From an uncultured Clostridia bacterium (GTDB lineage Bacteria > Bacillota > Clostridia > Oscillospirales > Oscillospiraceae): a stretch of 10,639 nt of DNA. The notes below the pieces were generated by a model. It was not told where the DNA came from. It saw nothing but the letters and a program-made list of their open reading frames with translations, and made no database searches. Position numbers and translations under genes: made by a program. Shown piece after piece: positions 6,953 to 10,639 of the stretch; the first letter of the stretch is position 1, and each line of letters starts with the position of its first letter. Location: contig CAMHRJ010000050.1 of NCBI GenBank assembly GCA_946187475.1, positions 1 through 10,639 on the forward strand, in the 5' to 3' direction.

Positions 6953-8998
6953 TTACGCAGCAGCCATGTGGCGCTCGCGGTTGCGCATGAGAATCTGGAT
7001 CACGATGACCAGCGCGATGACGCCCAGGCCGATCACGTCGGTCAGGAGGCCGGGATAGATCAGGCTCAGGCCGCCGCCGGCCAGCAGAATGCGCTGCCAG
7101 AGCGGTACGCGGGTGAAGATGTGGCCCTCCAGCGCGGCGCTGACGCCGAAGATGCCGATGATGGCGGTGAGGGCGATCTGGGCGACCTCCCACCAGCCGG
7201 CGATGTTCTCAAAGAGCAGCGACGGGCTGAAGGCGAAGACATAGGGCACGATGAAGGCCGCGATGGCCAGCTTCGTGGCGTTGACGCCGGTTTTCATGGG
7301 GTTCGACTTGGCGATGGCGGAGCCGGCGTAAGCGGCCAGGGCCACCGGCGGGGTGATATCGGCCACGATGCCGAAGTAGAACACGAAGAAGTGGGCGCTG
7401 ACGGCAGGCAGACCCATTTTGATCAAGATGGGCGCCGTGGTGGCGGCCATGATGCAGTAGTTGGCCGTGGTGGGCACGCCCATGCCCAGGACGATGCAGC
7501 AGAGCATGGTCAGGAACAGGGCCAGGAACACGCTGTTCTGGCTGATGGCCACAATGCCGGTGATGAGCTTGGAGGCAAGACCCGTGGCGGTGATGCAGCC
7601 GGCGATGCAGCCGGCCACCGCGCAGGCGACGGCCACCGTGATGGTGCCCTTGCCGCCGGCCTCCAGGGAGGCAACGATGGTCTTGACGGTATCGGCGCAG
7701 GCATGGCCGAAGACCTTCCCTGCTCCGTCCTTCTTGTAGGCGTGGTGGGCGTCCACGATGGTCTGGGGCAGGCCCACCAGAATGGCGATCAGGATGCTGA
7801 CGGCGGCGGAGTAGGCCATGGTGCGGGTGTTGGAGCTGACCAGCCAGACCAGCACCACCAGCGGCGCCAGCAGGTAGATCTTGATGAGCAGGTCCTTCCA
7901 GGGCTCCAGCTCGGAGCGGTCGATGCCCTTCAGGCCCAGCTTCTTGGCCTCCAGATGGACGGCGATGAAGATGCCGGAGAAATACAGCACGGCGGGCAGG
8001 ATGGCCTTCAGGGCCACCTGGCCGTAGGGAATGCCCATGTACTCCGCCATGAGGAAGGCAGCGGCGCCCATGATGGGCGGCATGATCTGACCGCCGGTGG
8101 AGGCGGCAGCTTCCACCGCGCCGGCGAACTCCGGCTTGTAGCCGGTCTTCTTCATCATGGGGATGGTGACGGAGCCGGTGGTGACGGTGTTGCCCACGGA
8201 GGAGCCGGACACCATGCCGCACAGGGCCGAGGAGATGACGGCCACCTTGGCCGGGCCGCCGGAGGAGGCGCCGGCAATCTTGTTGGCCATGTCGATGAAG
8301 AACTTCGAGATGCCGGTTCGCTCCAGGAAGGCGCCGAAGACGATGAACACCACGATGAACTTGGCGCAGACCTGAGCCGGCGTGCCGATGACGCCGCCGG
8401 TGGAATAGAACAGCGTGTAGATCAGACGTTTCAGGGGCAGGCCGGTGGCGAAGGTGTAGATCAGCAGCGCGCCCAGGACGCAGAGGATCGGCACACCGAC
8501 GCAGCGGCGGCAGAGCTCGAACATGACCAGCAGTCCGATGACGCCGATGGCCACCTGCATGCTGTTGAGCTTGGCAGCACTGGTGAGCACGCGGGCCAGG
8601 GACGTGTAGCTGAAGCACCAATAGAAGAAGCAGGCAGCGCCCACGATCATGATGATCCAGTCATACCAGGGCATGTAGTTGGGCTTCACGTGCTTCTTGC
8701 TGGCGGGATAATAGAGAAATCCCATGATGACGATGCCGCCCAGGAAGGCGGTGAGTCGGATCTCCAGCGCGGACTTCACGAACAGCGTGGAATAGATGCA
8801 GTACAGGGAGAAGAGCACCATGACCGTGGTGACGATCGTGTGAGGAATCCCGACCCAAATGCGGGTATTGGACTCCTTGTCGTACTTCTTCATGACATCC
8901 TCGAGCTGCTCCTCGGTGACGGCCTCGGACTCGGGAAGCATCTCCTCTGTCAGCTTGGTCTTTTCTTCCGGCTTGACAGATTTGTCTTTCTTTGCCAT
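6953..8998 (-). CDS. TRAP transporter fused permease (DctQM-type 4TM/12TM fusion, TAXI class)
   Basis: This 681-residue integral membrane protein is the permease of a tripartite ATP-independent periplasmic-type transporter, which uses ion gradients to import a solute delivered by the binding protein. A charged cytoplasmic N-terminus (about 1-47, many Lys/Glu) precedes some four hydrophobic segments resembling the small DctQ subunit, then the large DctM-like part. Conserved DctM features include GMVSGSSVGNTVTTGSVTIP (261-280), AAASTGGQIMPPIMGAAAF (297-315), GMGVPTTANY (505-514) and ADITPPVALAAYAGS (546-560). The ATG at 8998 follows AAAGGA at a 10-nt distance. The binding-protein gene lies 140 nt upstream with an intercistronic hairpin between. 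The substrate cannot be read from the sequence; characterised relatives take organic acids or glutamate-like compounds. Fusion of both permease subunits is normal for the TAXI class. Confidence 0.93.
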   Translation of the reverse strand: MAKKDKSVKPEEKTKLTEEMLPESEAVTEEQLEDVMKKYDKESNTRIWVGIPHTIVTTVMVLFSLYCIYSTLFVKSALEIRLTAFLGGIVIMGFLYYPASKKHVKPNYMPWYDWIIMIVGAACFFYWCFSYTSLARVLTSAAKLNSMQVAIGVIGLLVMFELCRRCVGVPILCVLGALLIYTFATGLPLKRLIYTLFYSTGGVIGTPAQVCAKFIVVFIVFGAFLERTGISKFFIDMANKIAGASSGGPAKVAVISSALCGMVSGSSVGNTVTTGSVTIPMMKKTGYKPEFAGAVEAAASTGGQIMPPIMGAAAFLMAEYMGIPYGQVALKAILPAVLYFSGIFIAVHLEAKKLGLKGIDRSELEPWKDLLIKIYLLAPLVVLVWLVSSNTRTMAYSAAVSILIAILVGLPQTIVDAHHAYKKDGAGKVFGHACADTVKTIVASLEAGGKGTITVAVACAVAGCIAGCITATGLASKLITGIVAISQNSVFLALFLTMLCCIVLGMGVPTTANYCIMAATTAPILIKMGLPAVSAHFFVFYFGIVADITPPVALAAYAGSAIAKSNPMKTGVNATKLAIAAFIVPYVFAFSPSLLFENIAGWWEVAQIALTAIIGIFGVSAALEGHIFTRVPLWQRILLAGGGLSLIYPGLLTDVIGLGVIALVIVIQILMRNRERHMAAA

Positions 8999-9082
8999 GG
9001 GGCGAACATCCTTTCGTTGGTATTTACCGAAGCTTTTCGGAGTCGGAAGGTTTTGGTAAAAACCAACCTAAAATCTTGAAAA

Positions 9083-9111
9083 CCAAGCTGCGGCTGAAAA
9101 CCGCAGCTTGG
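9083..9111 (-). terminator. Intercistronic hairpin between binding-protein and permease genes
   Basis: CCAAGCTGCGG (minus strand, 9111-9101) and its exact complement (9093-9083) form an 11-bp stem with a 7-nt loop, followed by TTTTCAAGATTTT. The short U-run suggests a partial terminator or 3'-end stabiliser. It would let the binding protein be made in excess over the permease, as is usual for such transporters. Two weaker hairpins (9049-9064 and 9028-9041) lie closer to the permease start. Confidence 0.65.
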
Positions 9112-9138
9112 ATCGAAATTCAGCTTTCGCGATTGAGC

Positions 9139-10146
9139 TTACTTGGTGGGAACGGTCACACCCTGCTCGGCGAAGTACTGGGCAGCGCCGGGGTGATACG
9201 GAATATCGGTGACGCTGGAGGCAAACTCAACGCTGCACTCGGCGCCCTTGGCGTGGGCGGCCGTGACCTCGTCGAGGTTGTCGAAGATGCTGGAGACGAA
9301 GTTGTAGACGTCGGCGTCGGCAACGTCGTCGCGGGCCAGGACCAGAGCGGCGATGGCGACGGTGTTCACGTCCTCAGGCGTGCCGTAGACGTCGGCAGCA
9401 ATGGTGTTCTCCTTGTAGTAGGGAGAAGACTCGCAGAGCTTGGCAATGTGCTCGTCGTCCAGGCTGACCAGATAGACCTGGCTGCCGGTGGCGAGGTCAG
9501 TGATGGCGGTGGTGGGAGCGCCGGCCACGATGAAGGCAGCGTCAATCTTGCCGTCATTCAGGCTGTCGGCGGAATCCGCGAAGCTCTGGTACACGGGGCT
9601 GATGTCAGCCTCGGTCAGGCCGTAGGCGCCCAGGATGTCGATGGCGTTGAAGTACACGCCGGAACCGGCAGCACCGATGGAGACGGTCTTGCCGGCCAGA
9701 TCAGCGACGGTCTTGATCTCGGGATCGAGGGTCACGATCTGAACCTGCTCCATGTACAGAGCAGCGACGACGGAGAAGTCGGAAACCGCGCCGGTCTCCT
9801 CGAAGAGGTTGGTGCCGCCGTAAGCGTAGGAAGCAACGTCAGACTGGCTGAAGCACAGCTGCACATCGCCGGCGGCCAGGTCCTCGATGTTGGCCTGAGA
9901 GCCGTTGCCCACGATGGCGGTGACTGCGGTGTCGGTCTTGTCAGAGACGTGCTGGGCCAGGACGGTGCCGAAAGCGTAGTAGGTGCCGCTCTCGCCGCCG
10001 GTGGCGAAGGTCAGGTTGCCGGCCGCGGGGGCGGCGGCGTCATCCGCGGCGGCAGAACCGTCCGCGGCGGGGGTGTTGCTGCTGCCGCAGGCGCACAGTG
10101 CAAAGACCATGACCAGGGCCAGAAGCAGAGCCAGATACTTTTTCAT
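9139..10146 (-). CDS. TAXI family TRAP transporter solute-binding lipoprotein
   Basis: This is the extracytoplasmic binding subunit for the fused permease downstream. The 335-residue precursor has a lipoprotein signal: MKKYLALLLALVMVFA, then the lipobox LCAC (17-20), with Cys20 as the expected lipidated residue. An Ala/Asp/Pro-rich linker (about 24-43) would tether it to the outer face of the membrane. The mature domain shows TAXI-family features: TFATGGESGTYYAFG (46-60), GNGSQANI (80-87), LAAGDVQLCFSQSD (90-103) and, further on, DLAGKTVSIGAAGSG. The start is well supported by AAAGGAG (10163-10157) about 10 nt upstream. A near-consensus promoter and a folded leader lie in front, and a hairpin separates it from the permease. 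TAXI proteins often bind glutamate-like or dicarboxylic solutes, but the ligand here is unknown. Confidence 0.95.
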   Translation of the reverse strand: MKKYLALLLALVMVFALCACGSSNTPAADGSAAADDAAAPAAGNLTFATGGESGTYYAFGTVLAQHVSDKTDTAVTAIVGNGSQANIEDLAAGDVQLCFSQSDVASYAYGGTNLFEETGAVSDFSVVAALYMEQVQIVTLDPEIKTVADLAGKTVSIGAAGSGVYFNAIDILGAYGLTEADISPVYQSFADSADSLNDGKIDAAFIVAGAPTTAITDLATGSQVYLVSLDDEHIAKLCESSPYYKENTIAADVYGTPEDVNTVAIAALVLARDDVADADVYNFVSSIFDNLDEVTAAHAKGAECSVEFASSVTDIPYHPGAAQYFAEQGVTVPTK

Positions 10147-10171
10147 GTTTGTTTCGCTCCTTTAACAGATT

Positions 10172-10212
10172 CAGACGCAATTTGAAGCTTTTGGGAGTCA
10201 AAATTGCATCTG
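10172..10212 (-). promoter_or_regulatory. 5'-terminal stem-loop in the TAXI operon leader
   Basis: On the minus strand CAGATGCAATTTTGA (10212-10198) pairs with TCAAATTGCGTCTG (10185-10172): 14 pairs with one G-U and one bulged U, and a 12-nt loop. The predicted transcription start, about 7 nt after the -10, falls at 10214-10211, so the RNA would begin almost exactly with this stem. Such 5' stems are known to protect bacterial messages from decay. An alternative 8-bp pairing, TAACAGAT (10215-10208) with ATCTGTTA (10170-10163), would occupy bases next to the ribosome binding site. Confidence 0.6.
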
Positions 10213-10218
10213 TTACGT

Positions 10219-10247
10219 ATTATACTCCATTCAGGCCCTTATTTCAA
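10219..10247 (-). promoter_or_regulatory. Near-consensus sigma-A promoter of the TAXI-TRAP operon
   Basis: TTGAAA (10247-10242) and TATAAT (10224-10219) on the minus strand are separated by 17 nt, matching the consensus at 11 of 12 positions. It drives the binding-protein gene 72 nt downstream of the -10. Confidence 0.88.
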
Positions 10248-10250
10248 GCG

Positions 10251-10266
10251 TAAAAATGCATTTTTA
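10251..10266. promoter_or_regulatory. 16-bp perfect A/T-rich palindrome upstream of the -35
   Basis: TAAAAATGCATTTTTA is an exact palindrome ending 3 bp before the -35 hexamer of the TAXI-TRAP promoter. Its place suits either an activator operator or an UP element, since its A- and T-runs resemble sites contacted by the RNA polymerase alpha subunit. No regulator gene is in the window. Confidence 0.5.
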
Positions 10267-10295
10267 TGTGTTCAGGTTTGCAAATACTTTCACAA

Positions 10296-10340
10296 AAAGG
10301 CAGCAAACCGCACGGGTTATCGAAAACCCGTGCGGTTTGC
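10296..10340 (-). terminator. Intrinsic terminator of the upstream ABC permease gene
   Basis: Arms 10303-10318 and 10325-10340 pair perfectly over 16 bp (GCAAACCGCACGGGTT and complement) with a 6-nt loop. On the minus strand TGCC and then five T residues follow. It lies about 20 nt after the permease stop and separates the two transport units. Confidence 0.85.
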
Positions 10341-10358
10341 GGTATTCTGTTGAAGCTC

Positions 10359-10639
10359 CTATCGTTCTTCCCGGAAATAGGCCAGGCCCAGACTTGCGGG
10401 GGGCTGATTCTCCCGCTTGTTGCGCATGCTGGTGATGACCAGGACGATGATGGTGACCACGTAAGGCAGCATCTTGTAGAGTTCCTTGGTGGCCAGGTTC
10501 GTGCCCGTGGGGATGAAGATGTACAGGATGTACAATCCGCCGAAGAGGAACGAGGACAGCACGCCCCAGTTGGGCTTCCACAGCGTGAAGATGACCAGCG
10601 CGATGGCAAGCCAGCCGCGGTCGCCGAAGGCGTCGTTGG
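10359..10639 (-). CDS. ABC transporter permease, BMP / simple-sugar-nucleoside type, C-terminal fragment
   Basis: Only the last 92 residues are in the window, entering in frame at 10637. They show two hydrophobic segments (WLAIALVIFTLW and FLFGGLYILYIF), then TKELYKMLPYVVTIIVLVI, which fits a final membrane helix, and a short polar tail ending PPASLGLAYFREER. The pattern of a GDRGW loop before a helix, a LYKMLPY helix start, and a tail with P-x-x-LG-x-x-Y is typical of permeases working with a Bmp/Med-type lipoprotein and an ATPase to import nucleosides or simple sugars. Which substrate it takes cannot be told. The rest of the transporter would lie beyond the high-coordinate end. A strong terminator follows, so this is the last gene of its operon. 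The start is not visible; ATG codons inside the fragment are internal. Confidence 0.85.
   Translation of the reverse strand, partial: NDAFGDRGWLAIALVIFTLWKPNWGVLSSFLFGGLYILYIFIPTGTNLATKELYKMLPYVVTIIVLVITSMRNKRENQPPASLGLAYFREER

Noticed and set aside
4896..9079. Very long plus-strand open frames (617 and 777 codons) that overlap end to start by 4 nt, looking like an operon
   Set aside because: They lie exactly opposite the Na/Pi cotransporter and TRAP permease genes, which have clear family motifs. Their translations are low-complexity, rich in His, Gly, Ala, Asp and Glu, as expected from the antisense frame of GC-rich membrane-protein genes.
10244..10609. Two minus-strand frames of 121 and 105 codons over the right end
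   Set aside because: They overlap the ABC permease C-terminus in other frames and run through its terminator; translations are Ser/Pro/Arg- or His-rich without motifs.

Overview
All recognisable genes lie on the minus strand, so transcription runs from high to low coordinates. The GC-rich coding, the paired GlgC/GlgD ADP-glucose pyrophosphorylase genes, the TAXI-type TRAP transporter, the BMP-type ABC permease, AGGAG-type ribosome binding sites and strong sigma-A-like promoters together suggest a Clostridia gut-type Firmicute, probably near Oscillospiraceae. That placement is inferred from gene content, and the genus cannot be fixed from this window.

In order of transcription: (1) 10639-10359 is the C-terminal end of an ABC-transporter inner-membrane permease of the BMP / nucleoside-simple sugar type, closed by a strong intrinsic terminator. 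(2) 10266-6902 is a TRAP transporter unit: a near-consensus promoter under a 16-bp palindrome, a leader with a stem-loop at the predicted RNA 5' end, a TAXI-type substrate-binding lipoprotein, an intercistronic hairpin, a fused DctQM-type permease and a terminator. (3) 6823-4923 is a single-gene unit for a Na+/phosphate cotransporter with a PhoU-like C-terminal domain, ending in a perfect palindromic terminator. (4) 4846 to the window start is an apparent operon from an extended -10 promoter: prs (PRPP synthase), pth (peptidyl-tRNA hydrolase), glgC, glgD and the N-terminal third or less of a glycogen/starch phosphorylase gene.

The main anomaly is in glgC. Its reading frame is broken inside the N-terminal catalytic domain. 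The reading before the break (to 2982) and after it (from 2982 down) are both clean GlgC. Comparison with the neighbouring paralogue glgD shows 11 residues plus one base missing, which implies a 34-nt deletion with a frameshift. Either this strain has lost the catalytic ADP-glucose pyrophosphorylase subunit while keeping GlgD and phosphorylase, or the assembly is wrong at this point.

No RNA genes, CRISPR arrays, insertion sequences or phage genes were seen. No stretch over 300 bases lacks a gene. The three longest gaps (619-847, 6723-6952 and 10147-10358) hold hairpins, terminators and promoters, listed below. I found no clear novel multi-gene system. The items most worth a second look are regulatory structures and the glgC lesion.
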